Positions 48,980 through 58,427 are shown, numbered from the stretch's first letter. The stretch: DNA of 64,000 bases from CAXMST01 sp963790085 (GCA_963790085.1 CAWBNH010000008.1:1-64000); one strand, 5' to 3'. Notes: generated from the sequence alone by a model not told the origin. Program-made: numbers and translations.

Positions 48980-50722
48980 TCAGTCGCCCAGGCGCTCGGC
49001 CACCGCGGTCGCTATACGGCGGTGAAGATCGACGTTGTCGGTGGGTTCTGGGATCAGGTGGGTCAAGGAGCGGTCGCTCTCGCGGGCCAGCGAGATCTCG
49101 GCCGGATCGGAGACGGCTCGGTATTCGAGGTCGAATAGGGCTGCGACCCTGTCGATCGCGATGCTGGACGGGGTGATGAAGAGGCGCTCGAAGCGCTCGC
49201 GCTCGATCTGTCCAGCCTGGGGGAGGAACTCGAAGATGCGGCCGCCGCCATTGTCGATCACGACCAGGTGGATCGGGGCGCCGGATTCCGCCAGCGTCGC
49301 GATCCCGCCGAGGTCGTGGGCGAGGGCGAGATCACCGGTCACCAGCCAGGTCGGGCGGCCACTGCCTCGCGCCAACCCGGCTGCGGTCGAGCTGAGCCCG
49401 TCGATCCCGTTCGCGCCGCGGTTGGCGAAGATCCGGGCCGACGCCGGCCCCGGCGCGAGGAAGGCCTCCGCGTCCCGGACAGGCATCGAGGAGGCCAGCA
49501 TCAGCTGCTCTCCATCCTCGACTACTCCTGCCATAGCCCGCAGGATTGCTGGTTCGCTCAGTCCATGGGCGTCCCCGAGGAGGTCCTCGATCACCTCCTG
49601 GGCCGCCCTCTCGGCCTCGGTCCAGGCCTCGAGCCAGCGATGGTCGGCGGGCCGCTCGATAGCTGCCGCGACCGCTGCGGCCAGTTCGAGGGAGTCTGCC
49701 CTCAGCAGCGCTTCGGCCTGCCGGCTCGGATCGTTCCAGCGGCCGGGCGGGTCGATCACCAGCTGATCCGGGGCGCCGTCGCGTGAGAGCCACCGGCGCA
49801 GGGGCTTGGAGGTGGGCATGTCACCGAAGCGGATAATCAGCTCGGGATCGAGCGAGCTCGGCGGCTGACGTACGATCAGGTCGTAGGCGGCGACCACCCT
49901 GCGGCGGTCGTGCGGTCCAAGCCGGACCTGGGAGGTGGGCTCGGCGAGGATCGGATAGCCGCAGCGCTGGGCGAGGTCGGCGACCACCGGGGCGAGAGCG
50001 GGATCGGTCTGTCGGCCGGCGACTATCAGGCCGCGCGGGCTGCGCCCGATCGCCTCGGCCACGGCCGCGATCATGTCGGGAGTGGGAGCGGCGGCGGAGG
50101 CGGCGACGGTGAGGGGCCGGCCCTCGCTGCGGCCCTCCAGCGCGAGGGTCGCCTCTGCCGTGACGTCTCCTGGGCCGGGCTCGGGGCCAAGGGGATCGCG
50201 CCAGCTCAGGTTCAGCTGGACCGGACCCCGCCCATCGCGCGCCTCGGCCACCGCGCGACAGCCGACCGAGCGATGGTGCAGCAAGCCCTCGTCGTCGGCC
50301 TCGTGGATGCCGACCTCGCAGAACCAGCGCACCGCATCCCCGTAGAGCTTGATCTGGTCGATCGCCTGACCGGCGCCGACGCCGCGCAGCTCCGGCGGGC
50401 GATCGGAGGTGAGCGCGATCAACGGCACTCCGGCCTGGTCGGCCTCGACGATCGCGGGATGCAGGTTGGCCGCCGCCGAGCCGCTGGTGCACGCAACGGC
50501 CGTGGGGGCGCCGGAGCTGAGCGCGCATCCGAGGGCGAAGAACCCGGCGGAGCGCTCGTCGAGGATCACCGTCAGCTCGATCCCCGGCTCGCGGTCGAGC
50601 GCGAGGGCGATCGGGGTCGAGCGGGAGCCGGGCGAGAGCACCGCATGACGCAAGCCGGAGCGGGCCAGCTCCGAAACAAGGGCGGAGGCGAGAGCCGTAT
50701 TGCGGTTGGTCGGATCGATCAC
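48980..50722 (-). CDS. menD: SEPHCHC synthase (2-succinyl-5-enolpyruvyl-6-hydroxy-3-cyclohexene-1-carboxylate synthase)
   Basis: 580 residues from GTG 50722. A ThDP enzyme adding 2-oxoglutarate-derived succinyl semialdehyde to isochorismate. N-terminal HAVLSPGSRSTPIALAL and ILDERSAGFFALGCA include the catalytic Glu; CTSGSAAANLHPAIVEADQA and LTSDRPPELRGVGAGQAID follow. FANRGANGIDGLSSTAAGLA and VVIDNGGGRIFEFLPQA form the ThDP domain. GTGA overlap with menC upstream in the operon. It is convergent with menF. Confidence 0.96.
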   Translation of the reverse strand: MIDPTNRNTALASALVSELARSGLRHAVLSPGSRSTPIALALDREPGIELTVILDERSAGFFALGCALSSGAPTAVACTSGSAAANLHPAIVEADQAGVPLIALTSDRPPELRGVGAGQAIDQIKLYGDAVRWFCEVGIHEADDEGLLHHRSVGCRAVAEARDGRGPVQLNLSWRDPLGPEPGPGDVTAEATLALEGRSEGRPLTVAASAAAPTPDMIAAVAEAIGRSPRGLIVAGRQTDPALAPVVADLAQRCGYPILAEPTSQVRLGPHDRRRVVAAYDLIVRQPPSSLDPELIIRFGDMPTSKPLRRWLSRDGAPDQLVIDPPGRWNDPSRQAEALLRADSLELAAAVAAAIERPADHRWLEAWTEAERAAQEVIEDLLGDAHGLSEPAILRAMAGVVEDGEQLMLASSMPVRDAEAFLAPGPASARIFANRGANGIDGLSSTAAGLARGSGRPTWLVTGDLALAHDLGGIATLAESGAPIHLVVIDNGGGRIFEFLPQAGQIERERFERLFITPSSIAIDRVAALFDLEYRAVSDPAEISLARESDRSLTHLIPEPTDNVDLHRRIATAVAERLGD

Positions 50723-51831
50723 GTCAGCGCGAACTCTCTCAGGGCGGCCGGGTCGACCTCGACTCCATGCCCAGGGTGCCGCGTTGGCGCCACGCTCGCG
50801 CCAAACAGGCCGACCGACGGCGCATAGGTCCGCTCGAACATCTCGAGGGTCGCGAGACCATGGGCGAAACCGCCCGCGTAACCGCCGCGGGGCATCACCT
50901 GAGCGGTGTGGATCGCGGCAGCGATCCCGATCGGGCCGTCGAGCGCGCTCGAGAGCAGACTCGGGGCGAGGGAGGCGACGCGGACCGCTTCCAGCGGCCC
51001 GCCGACCTTCGCGAGCTTGATCGTCACCGCGTCGCAGGCGCGGGCCGTGATCGCGGCCTCGGCCTCCTCGGCGGAGGCGACGCTCTCGTCGGCGACGATC
51101 GGGATCGGGGTGGTGCCACGAACTTCGACCAGCTCCGGGAGCCCGGCGCAGGGCTGCTCGGCGAACTCGATCGCGAGCGGCTCCATCTCCCGCAGCTTCT
51201 CGGTCGCCTGGGCGGGACCCCAGGCGCCGTTGGCGTCGATCCGGATCCGCGGCCGTCCGCCTACGGCGGCGCGGACGGCCTCGACGCGGGCGTGGTCCCC
51301 GTCGGTTCCGACCTTGATCTTGAAGGTCTCGAAGCCAAGCCTGAGCAGACGTTCGGCGGCGGCCGCGGCGAGATCGGGCTCGCTTGCGTCAATGCTCGCG
51401 TTGCAGCTCACCTCGCCGGCGTTCGAGGCACCGAGCAGCCGCCACATCGGCAGCCCGCTGAGGCGCCCGGCGAGGTCGTGCAGAGCCACATCCAGCGCGC
51501 CGATCACCTGGGGGCCGACCCGCCGGCGCCGGGCGCGCTCGAGCCCCTGCCAGATCCAGGCCCTGATCTCTGCCGGATCGCCGCCGGCGGCCGCCACCGT
51601 CTGAAGACCGCAGAGCGCCGGACCGCAGTCGCTCAGCTCGGCGGTGATCTGCCCGAGGCCCGGGCCACCCCGGAGGCTCAGCGGTACGGCCTCACCGACG
51701 CCAACGGCGCCGTCGCGATCGTGGATTCGGACTACGGCCATCGAGCGTCCGGACAGCTCGCCGCTTGCGGTCCGGTAGCGCTCTCGGAACGGGAGCGCGA
51801 TCGGGATCACTTCGACTCTGAGGATGCTCAT
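50719..51831 (-). CDS. menC: o-Succinylbenzoate synthase (enolase superfamily)
   Basis: 370 residues. It dehydrates SHCHC to o-succinylbenzoate. The muconate-lactonising-type barrel shows FKIKVG (catalytic Lys), RIDANGAW, EFAEQPCAG and IVADESVAS (three metal-binding acidic residues) and VTIKLAKVGG (second catalytic Lys). Enzymes like this can also act as dipeptide epimerases. Coupling to menD and the surrounding men genes favour MenC. Confidence 0.92.
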   Translation of the reverse strand: MSILRVEVIPIALPFRERYRTASGELSGRSMAVVRIHDRDGAVGVGEAVPLSLRGGPGLGQITAELSDCGPALCGLQTVAAAGGDPAEIRAWIWQGLERARRRRVGPQVIGALDVALHDLAGRLSGLPMWRLLGASNAGEVSCNASIDASEPDLAAAAAERLLRLGFETFKIKVGTDGDHARVEAVRAAVGGRPRIRIDANGAWGPAQATEKLREMEPLAIEFAEQPCAGLPELVEVRGTTPIPIVADESVASAEEAEAAITARACDAVTIKLAKVGGPLEAVRVASLAPSLLSSALDGPIGIAAAIHTAQVMPRGGYAGGFAHGLATLEMFERTYAPSVGLFGASVAPTRHPGHGVEVDPAALREFALT

Positions 51832-51911
51832 GTGGCTCCGCCGGGCCTCGTTGCGGCCCCGGTGGGCTCCTGAGTATCGCGCCTGCGGTCCCCCGGCGAG
51901 GCGCCCGCCGG

Positions 51912-52871
51912 CTAGATCGCGAGTGCGATTGCCATCAGTGCCGCGTAGGCACCGAGCAGGGCGCCCGTACCGGCGAGGGCTCCGTTGAGCGCCGGGCCGT
52001 CGGTGCGAGTGCGGACGGCCTCCAGCGGCTTGATCGCAAGTGGGGCACTGGCGATTGCGAGCAGCGCCGGAGCCCAGCGCGAGCCGGCGAGGAGCACCAG
52101 CGGCAGCAGCAGATAGGAGAGGGCGATCATCGCGGCGTACAGGTCACGGGTCCGCTGCCGGCCGAGGCGGACGGCGAGGGTTCGTTTGCCGGCGCGGCGG
52201 TCCGTCTCGATATCGCGGACGTTGTTGACGACGAGGATCGCCGCCGAGAGCAGGCCGATCGGAATCGAGAGCAGGAACGGGGCGAGGTCGAGTTGCTCGA
52301 GCTGGACGTAGTAGGAGCCGTTGACCGCGACCAGCCCGAGGAAGACGAAGACGAAGACCTCGCCCAGCCCCTCGTATCCGTATGGGCGAGGTCCACCGGT
52401 GTACAGCACGCCGGCAATGATCGAGACGATCCCGACCGCGATCATCTCCCAGCCGACCTCGATCCCGAGGTAGATGCCGGCGATCGAGGCGACGCCGAAG
52501 GCGGCCCAGGTTGCGTGCAGCACGCGGCTGGGCGCGGCGAGGCCGGATGCCGTGACCCGGACCGGGCCGAGCCGGTCGACGGTGTCGGCGCCGCGCTTGG
52601 CGTCGGAGTAGTCATTGGCGAGGTTGGTCCCGATCTGGAGGAACAGCGCCCCGATCAGGGCGGCGATGAAGGTGCCCCAGCGGAACAGGTCGGTTCCGCC
52701 CTCAACGACGGCTGCGATCGCCGGCTGGCCGGCTCCGTCCGTCGAAACGGCGATTTCGATTCCACCCTGCATCGCGTGCAACGCCGCCGCGGTTCCCACC
52801 AAGACCGCCGCCAGCGCCGCCGGGAGGGTCCGCGGGCGGGCGGCCATCGCCCACATACGCAGGGCGCTCAA
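51912..52871 (-). CDS. menA: 1,4-Dihydroxy-2-naphthoate polyprenyltransferase
   Basis: 319 residues with about eight membrane helices. It attaches the isoprenoid side chain to DHNA in the cytoplasmic membrane. The UbiA-family motifs are NLANDYSDAKRGAD (first Asp-rich, Mg-diphosphate binding) and RDIETDRRAGKRTLAVRLG (second). It starts 10 bp downstream of the menB stop and precedes menC by 80 bp, in a menB-menA-menC-menD operon. Confidence 0.95.
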   Translation of the reverse strand: MSALRMWAMAARPRTLPAALAAVLVGTAAALHAMQGGIEIAVSTDGAGQPAIAAVVEGGTDLFRWGTFIAALIGALFLQIGTNLANDYSDAKRGADTVDRLGPVRVTASGLAAPSRVLHATWAAFGVASIAGIYLGIEVGWEMIAVGIVSIIAGVLYTGGPRPYGYEGLGEVFVFVFLGLVAVNGSYYVQLEQLDLAPFLLSIPIGLLSAAILVVNNVRDIETDRRAGKRTLAVRLGRQRTRDLYAAMIALSYLLLPLVLLAGSRWAPALLAIASAPLAIKPLEAVRTRTDGPALNGALAGTGALLGAYAALMAIALAI

Positions 52872-52881
52872 ACCAGGGCTC

Positions 52882-53769
52882 CTAGGGCCGCCGCGGGAAC
52901 TTCTCGAAGTCGGAGTACTCGGGCTCGCGGCCGTCCTTGAAAGCGTTGCGTCCCTCCTGGCCCTCCTCCGACATGTAGAAGAGCAGCGTCGCGTCGTGGG
53001 AGAGCTGCTGGACGCCGGTGATCCCGTCCTCGAAGGCGTTGAAGCTCGACTTCAGCAGTCGCAGCGATAGCGGTGAGAGGTGATTCATCTCCCTGCACCA
53101 GGCGACCGCCTCGCGCTCGAGCTGATCGGTCGGTACGACCTGGTTCACGAGGCCCATCTCGACCGCCTCCTCGGCGTCATAGAGGCGACAGAGGAACCAG
53201 ATCTCCTTGGCGCGCTTGGCGCCGATCTGGCGCGCGAGCAGGCCGGCCCCGAAGCCGCCGTCGAAGCTTCCGACCCGTGGGCCCGTCTGGCCAAAGACCG
53301 CGTTCTCGGCGGCGATGGTCAGATCGCAGACGAGATGGAGGATGTGACCTCCGCCGACCGCGTAGCCGGCGACGGCGGCGATGATCGGTTTCGGCGTTCG
53401 CCTCATCTGAACGTGCAGATCGCCGACGTCGAGGCGGCCGACGCCCTTCCGGGCGACCTCATCGGAGCCGATGTAGCCGTCGTCGCCGCGGATCTTCTGG
53501 TCGCCACCGGAGCAGAAGGCCTGGTCGCCGGCGCCGGTGAAGATGATCGAGCCGACCTCGAGGTCGTCGCGGGCCTTGGTGAAGGCATCTCGGAGCTCGG
53601 CCAGGGTCGGGGGCCGGAAGGCATTGCGGCGCTCGGGACGATTGATCGTGATCTTCGCGATCCCGCCGGCCTTCTCGTAGAGGATGTCCTCGTATTCTCC
53701 GGCGGTCTCCCACTCGATCGGGGCGTAAAGCGCTTCCTCGGGGGGCGCGTCCTTGTGTCGTTGCGGCAT
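52882..53769 (-). CDS. menB: 1,4-Dihydroxy-2-naphthoyl-CoA synthase
   Basis: 295 residues from ATG 53769, preceded by AAGGA; 47 upstream codons in frame lack coding character. A crotonase-fold enzyme that closes the naphthoate ring of o-succinylbenzoyl-CoA. FCSGGDQKIRGDDGY and AAVAGYAVGGGHILHLVCDL form the oxyanion holes. GPRVGSFDGGFGAGLLAR and LCRLYDAEEAVEMGLVNQVV are MenB-specific. First gene of the minus-strand men operon, divergent from menE. Confidence 0.96.
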   Translation of the reverse strand: MPQRHKDAPPEEALYAPIEWETAGEYEDILYEKAGGIAKITINRPERRNAFRPPTLAELRDAFTKARDDLEVGSIIFTGAGDQAFCSGGDQKIRGDDGYIGSDEVARKGVGRLDVGDLHVQMRRTPKPIIAAVAGYAVGGGHILHLVCDLTIAAENAVFGQTGPRVGSFDGGFGAGLLARQIGAKRAKEIWFLCRLYDAEEAVEMGLVNQVVPTDQLEREAVAWCREMNHLSPLSLRLLKSSFNAFEDGITGVQQLSHDATLLFYMSEEGQEGRNAFKDGREPEYSDFEKFPRRP

Positions 53770-53861
53770 TGCCTGCTTCCTTTGGCAGCTATGACATCTT
53801 TGGCGCCGGGCATCTGCCTCCGGCGCGAGAATGAAGCGGCAACGATAGCCAGCCCCGCCTC

Positions 53862-53876
53862 GGGGCAGCTGAGCCG
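53862..53876. promoter_or_regulatory. Dyad just upstream of menE
   Basis: GCCCCG and CGGGGC (6-bp perfect arms, 3-nt loop) end 8 bp before the menE ATG in the 115-bp menB/menE divergent gap. It could be an operator or could hide the ribosome-binding site; nothing else supports it. Confidence 0.25.
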
Positions 53877-53884
53877 CACCCGAC

Positions 53885-55231
53885 ATGCCTTCCACGCCTC
53901 CAATCCCCACCAGCTGGCTCGCCGAAGCCGCCGCCCGCAGCCCCGAGGCGGTGGCAATCCGCGATCACACCGGCCGGGAGATCGACTACGCCGGGTTGTT
54001 CAGCCGCGCCAAGGAGTTCGGGAGGGGCATCGCGATCGGCAGCGGGCGGTCAGAGCTTTGCGCCATCGACCTGCCCCCGGGTCTCGACCACGCGGTCGCG
54101 ATGCACGCGTGCATGCTCCGTGGGGTCCCCTTTCAGACGCTCCGGCCGGGGTTGCCGCGGGCGGAGCGGGATCGCCTGCTCGAGAGCGTCGCGATGGTGG
54201 TGGGTGCGGGCGGGCGCGAGCGGTCGAGGCCCGACGGGGAGATGGCGCATTCGAGACCCGCACCGGGTCCCGACCAGGTCCTCTGCCGCGTGCTGAGCAG
54301 CGGCACATCCGGGCGCCCGAAGCCGGTCGACCTCACCTGGGGCAACCACTTCGCTTCGGCCAGCGCCTCCGCGTCCGTGTTCCCGCTCGCGCCGGGCGTG
54401 GCCTGGCTGTGCTGCCTGCCCCTCGACCACGTCGGCGGGCTCTCGATCCTGATCCGGGCGGCGATTGGCGCGGCCTGCGCAGTCGTTCATCCGAGCTTCG
54501 ACGTCGAAGCGGTGTCGAAGGCGATCCAGTGGGTCGACTACGTATCGTTGGTACCGACCCAGCTCGCCCGGCTGCTGGTGGCGGACGCTCCGCTCGATCG
54601 TCCGGCGGGGATCCTGCTGGGTGGGGCACCGGTGCCCGCGGAGATGATCGAGGAGGCGCTCGGGCGCGGGGCCCGGCTCTTCCCCACCTATGGGCTCACC
54701 GAGGCCTGCTCGCAGGTCTGCACGCTGGGTCCGGACGAGGTCGGAGCTCACCCCGGCTCGGTTGGCCGGGCGTTGCCGGGGATCGAGGTTGAGATCGACG
54801 GCGGGGCGGAGGTCGGCGAGATCCTCGTCGGTGGTCCGACCGTGGCACCCACCGCCCGCGCCGCCGACCGCCGGCTCCATACCGGGGATCTGGGGCGCCT
54901 CGACGCCGACGGCCGCCTCTGGGTGCAGGGACGCGCCGACGACCTGATCATCAGCGGCGGCGAGAACGTGCTGCCCGAGGAGGTGGAGGCGGCGCTGCTC
55001 GAACACCCCTCGGTCGTCGACGCCGGCGTCGCCGGCCGTGACGATCCGGAATGGGGGCAGGCTGTCGTCGCCTGGGTCCAGTCGTCGGACAGCGATGAGC
55101 TCACCGCCGTCGAGCTGATCGAGCACTGCCGGGCCCTGCTCGCCCCCGCCAAGGTCCCGAAGCGGATCGAGATGGTCGATCGGCTGCCCCGAACCGCGAC
55201 CGGCAAGCTGAAACGGCATCGGCTTGGCTGA
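53885..55231 (+). CDS. menE: o-Succinylbenzoate-CoA ligase
   Basis: 448 residues, shorter than most acyl-CoA ligases but normal for MenE. The P-loop-like VLSSGTSGRPKPVDLTWGN, the A5 motif FPTYGLTEACSQVC, RLHTGDLGRLDADGRLWVQG (A7/A8), IISGGENVLPEEVEAAL and the C-terminal catalytic Lys in PRTATGKLKR are all present. It activates o-succinylbenzoate for MenB. It is divergent from menB and 44 bp before ilvC. Confidence 0.93.
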   Translation: MPSTPPIPTSWLAEAAARSPEAVAIRDHTGREIDYAGLFSRAKEFGRGIAIGSGRSELCAIDLPPGLDHAVAMHACMLRGVPFQTLRPGLPRAERDRLLESVAMVVGAGGRERSRPDGEMAHSRPAPGPDQVLCRVLSSGTSGRPKPVDLTWGNHFASASASASVFPLAPGVAWLCCLPLDHVGGLSILIRAAIGAACAVVHPSFDVEAVSKAIQWVDYVSLVPTQLARLLVADAPLDRPAGILLGGAPVPAEMIEEALGRGARLFPTYGLTEACSQVCTLGPDEVGAHPGSVGRALPGIEVEIDGGAEVGEILVGGPTVAPTARAADRRLHTGDLGRLDADGRLWVQGRADDLIISGGENVLPEEVEAALLEHPSVVDAGVAGRDDPEWGQAVVAWVQSSDSDELTAVELIEHCRALLAPAKVPKRIEMVDRLPRTATGKLKRHRLG

Positions 55232-55275
55232 GCCGCCCCCGCCGGCCGCGCGGCTACGTGTACATTGCCGCGCCT

Positions 55276-56298
55276 ATGAATGATCAGACTGACTCCACGG
55301 ACATGCAGGCCCAGAAGATGTTCTACGAGGGGGACGCCGATCTGGCGCCGCTCGAGGGCAAGACGGTGGCCATCCTCGGCTACGGCTCCCAGGGCCACGC
55401 CCACGCGCTCAACCTCAAGGACTCCGGTGTCGACGTCGTCGTCGGCCTACGCCGGGATTCCGCCAGCCGCGCCGACGCCGAGGCCCACGGCCTGGAGGTG
55501 CTCGATGTCGCCGATGCCGCCAGCAGGGGCGACGTGGTGATGATCTTGCTCCCCGACGAGCGTCAGGCCGATATCTGGGAGTCGGAGATCAAGGACGGGA
55601 TCGCCCCGGGCAACCTCCTGATGTTCGCTCACGGGTTCGCGATCCGCTTCGACCAGATCCAGCCGCCCACCGGCGTCGACGTCGGCATGGTCGCCCCGAA
55701 GGGCCCCGGCCACATGGTGCGTCGGCAGTTCGAGGAGGGCAGCGGGGTTCCATGCCTGATGGCGATCGAGGCCGACGAGACTGGAAACGCGCGCGACATG
55801 GTCCTCGCCTACGCGAAGGGAATAGGCGGCACCCGCGCCGGCGTCATCGAGACCACCTTCAAGGACGAGTGCGAGACCGATCTCTTCGGTGAGCAGGCCG
55901 TCCTCTGCGGCGGCGCGACCGAGCTGGTCCGGGCCGGATTCGAGACCCTGGTCGAGGCGGGCTACGACCCCCGCCTCGCCTACTTCGAGTGCTTGCACGA
56001 GCTCAAGCTGATCGTCGACCTGATGTACGAGAAGGGGATCCAGGGAATGCGGCACTCGATCTCCAACACCGCCGAGTACGGCGACATGACCCGAGGCCCG
56101 AAGGTGATCACCGACGAGACGCGGGAGGCGATGCGCAAGATCCTCGGCGATATCCAGTCGGGCGAGTTCGCCAAGGAGTGGATCGCCGAGAATCGCGCCG
56201 GCGGCGAGAACTTCGACCGCATGCGCCAGGAGGGCAAGGACCACCAGGTCGAGCAGGTCGGCTCCGAGCTCCGCTCGATGATGGACTGGATCTCCTGA
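55276..56298 (+). CDS. ilvC: Ketol-acid reductoisomerase, class I
   Basis: About 340 residues from ATG 55276; an in-frame GTG at 55258 would add 6. It uses NADPH and Mg to isomerise and reduce acetolactate. VAILGYGSQGHAHALNLKDSG is the dinucleotide site, VGLRRDSAS the NADPH-selecting loop, VAPKGPGHMVRRQFEEG the catalytic His segment, and FKDECETDLFGEQAVLCGG the first metal-binding acidic pair. Single helical knot, so the short class I form. It is separated from ilvBN by the men genes. Confidence 0.96.
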   Translation: MNDQTDSTDMQAQKMFYEGDADLAPLEGKTVAILGYGSQGHAHALNLKDSGVDVVVGLRRDSASRADAEAHGLEVLDVADAASRGDVVMILLPDERQADIWESEIKDGIAPGNLLMFAHGFAIRFDQIQPPTGVDVGMVAPKGPGHMVRRQFEEGSGVPCLMAIEADETGNARDMVLAYAKGIGGTRAGVIETTFKDECETDLFGEQAVLCGGATELVRAGFETLVEAGYDPRLAYFECLHELKLIVDLMYEKGIQGMRHSISNTAEYGDMTRGPKVITDETREAMRKILGDIQSGEFAKEWIAENRAGGENFDRMRQEGKDHQVEQVGSELRSMMDWIS

Positions 56299-56430
56299 GG
56301 CGGCCTGAGAGCGGCGATGCCCCTCTCAGTGGTCGCCCGGGGTAGCCCCGCTGTCGCCGGGCTCCCTCTCCCTCGGCCTCGCCGCCCGCAGACCGCCTCA
56401 GGCCGCTGAAAGGTGGAGGACCGGTGCTTC
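56299..56430. terminator. Structured gap after ilvC
   Basis: Between convergent ilvC and the DUF4389 gene, GCGGCCTGAG (56300-56309) is repeated inverted as CTCAGGCCGC (56397-56406), enclosing GC-rich sequence. The long-range dyad may help terminate or insulate both transcripts; there is no T-tract. Confidence 0.3.
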
Positions 56431-57099
56431 CTAGCCGCTCTGCTCGGGTAGCGATGGCGGGGTGGCCGGTGGCGGGGCCTCGAGCTGCTGGGTGGGCATC
56501 GACGGCGCGTCGGCGGGGAGCTCCTGCGGGGGTAGATCGAGGACCTGGGGGTGCACCTCGGTCAGCATCAGGAGGAAGCCGGTCGAGCGCATGTAATAGG
56601 CGAGCCCGACGCGGAGCGCCTCATGCATTGTCGCCGACTGCTTGCCGGTGAACAGGATCCGCCACCAGGCCACGAACGCGGCTGCCTGCACCACGAACTG
56701 CAGGCCGTAGACGATCAGCATCTGCGGGAAGTAGAGAACGAGCTTGAAGAAGGTCTTGGCGCGGCTGTACTCCACCTGCCTGGGTGCGACCTCGACCCGG
56801 ATCGGATAGGCGTCGTCCTCGCGCGGGCTGAAGCTCGGCCAGTCATCGGTCGCCAGCGCGACCCAGCCGGTTACCCGTCCCGAGAAGCGGATGAAGCCGG
56901 CGATGAAGTTGTAGAGGCCCTCGGGGTGTCGCCCGGTGAAGAGCATCGCCACCCAGGAGGCGACCGCGGCAAACAGGGCAGCGAGCGCGTAGACGTAACC
57001 GAAGATGATCCAGGGGATGGCCAGGATCAGGCGAAAGAAGACCGTGAGGCGATTGCGATCGATCTCGTAGTCGACGTCGTAGGTAACCGGGTGGCTCAT
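56431..57099 (-). CDS. DUF4389-type membrane protein
   Basis: 222 residues from ATG 57099, with GGGAG 5-6 bp upstream. Three hydrophobic regions are seen: NRLTVFFRLILAIPWIIFGY with YALAALFAAVASWVAMLF, KTFFKLVLYFPQMLIVYGLQ, and a weaker one near GFLLMLTEV. The repeated Trp-x-hydrophobic-Phe-Thr-Gly-Arg/Lys pattern (MLFTGRHPEG and ILFTGKQSAT) is typical of DUF4389 proteins. The C-terminal 45 residues are Pro-rich and likely disordered. Function unknown. Confidence 0.8.
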   Translation of the reverse strand: MSHPVTYDVDYEIDRNRLTVFFRLILAIPWIIFGYVYALAALFAAVASWVAMLFTGRHPEGLYNFIAGFIRFSGRVTGWVALATDDWPSFSPREDDAYPIRVEVAPRQVEYSRAKTFFKLVLYFPQMLIVYGLQFVVQAAAFVAWWRILFTGKQSATMHEALRVGLAYYMRSTGFLLMLTEVHPQVLDLPPQELPADAPSMPTQQLEAPPPATPPSLPEQSG

Positions 57100-57248
57100 C
57101 GCTGCTCCCTTCTTGGTCGGTGTCGGCCTTCCCGCGGCGCTCCTGGCCGCGAGCGCAGGGAATATATGACTCCCGACCGGCGGAAGCCGTCGACCCCTAA
57201 CCTGTCGCCTCCACTCGACCCCGCCCCGAGACCACCGGAAAGCCACAG

Positions 57249-58427
57249 ATGCCCGAGACCGATCTCCCCCAGCAGGCGAGCAGCGCCGAACAGGCGGCGC
57301 CCGAGCCCGCTATTCCCAACGGCCTGCGGCCCCAGGACGGTCGCTTCGGTTGTGGGCCCTCGCGCGTCCGGGTCGACGCTCTGGAGGCGCTCGCCGAGCG
57401 GGCGGCGGTGATGGGGACCTCGCACCGGCAGCGGCCGGTGAAGGACCTGGTCGCTCGCGCCCGGCGCGGCCTGCTCGAGCTGTTCGGCGCTCCGGAGGGG
57501 TATGAGATCGTGCTCGGCAACGGCGGTGCCACGGCCTTCTGGGACGCAGCGGCGGCGGGACTGATCCGGGAGCGGTCGCTCCACCTCACCTTCGGCGAGT
57601 TCTCGAGCAAGTTCGCGAAGGTGGCGCAGGGCGCGCCCTTCCTCGCCGACCCGGTGATCGTCGAGGCCGAGCCGGGCGATGCCCCGGAGCTGACTGCGGG
57701 GGACGGCGGCGTCGACGCCCTGGCCTGGCCCCAGAACGAGACGTCGACGGGGGTCGTCGCCGAGGTCGCGCGGCCCGAGGGCTCGGGCGATGCCCTGATC
57801 CTGATCGACGCGACCTCCGGCGCCGGAGCGATCGGCTTCGATCCCGCCGCCACGGACGCCTACTACTTCGCGCCCCAGAAGGCCTTCGGTTCCGACGGCG
57901 GCCTCTGGCTCGCCCTGCTCAGTCCAGCCGCGATCGCCCGGATCGAGGAGCTCGACGGCGCCGATCGCTGGCAGCCCGCCTCGCTCTCGCTCGCCACCGC
58001 GCTCGAAAACTCACGCAAGGAGCAGACCTACAACACGCCAGCGGTGGCGACCCTGCTGCTGACCGTCGATCAGATCGAGTGGATGCTGGCCAACGGCGGG
58101 CTCGATTGGTGCATCGACCGCGTCGGCCGATCGTCGGGCCACCTCTACGGCTGGGCCGAGTCCTCCGAGATCGCGACGCCCTTCGTCGCCGATCCGGCGA
58201 AGCGATCGCCGGTGGTGGGCACGATCGACTTCAACGGGAGCATCGACGCCGCGGCGATCGCCTCGATCCTGCGCGCGAACGGGATCGTCGACACGGAGCC
58301 GTATCGGAAGCTTGGTCGCAACCAGCTGCGGGTCGGCATGTTCCCGTCCGTCGACCCGGCCGACGTCGAGGCGCTGACCGCCTCGATCGACTGGGTCCTC
58401 GAGAACGCCGAGGGGGTACGCCGATGA
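57249..58427 (+). CDS. serC: Phosphoserine aminotransferase
   Basis: 392 residues. A PLP enzyme converting 3-phosphohydroxypyruvate to phosphoserine. GRFGCGPSRVRVDALEAL is the N-terminal substrate loop, VLGNGGATAFWDAAAAGL the phosphate-binding loop, LIDATSGAGAIGFD the PLP-ring Asp and YYFAPQKAFGSDGG the Schiff-base Lys. It has a ~25-residue N-terminal extension and belongs to the actinobacterial-type SerC subgroup by pattern. Overlaps serA by ATGA (58424-58427). Confidence 0.95.
   Translation: MPETDLPQQASSAEQAAPEPAIPNGLRPQDGRFGCGPSRVRVDALEALAERAAVMGTSHRQRPVKDLVARARRGLLELFGAPEGYEIVLGNGGATAFWDAAAAGLIRERSLHLTFGEFSSKFAKVAQGAPFLADPVIVEAEPGDAPELTAGDGGVDALAWPQNETSTGVVAEVARPEGSGDALILIDATSGAGAIGFDPAATDAYYFAPQKAFGSDGGLWLALLSPAAIARIEELDGADRWQPASLSLATALENSRKEQTYNTPAVATLLLTVDQIEWMLANGGLDWCIDRVGRSSGHLYGWAESSEIATPFVADPAKRSPVVGTIDFNGSIDAAAIASILRANGIVDTEPYRKLGRNQLRVGMFPSVDPADVEALTASIDWVLENAEGVRR

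Noticed and set aside
48960..48983. CTGAG/CTCAG dyad between convergent menF and menD
   Set aside because: Only 5 bp with a mismatched interior; too weak to call a terminator.
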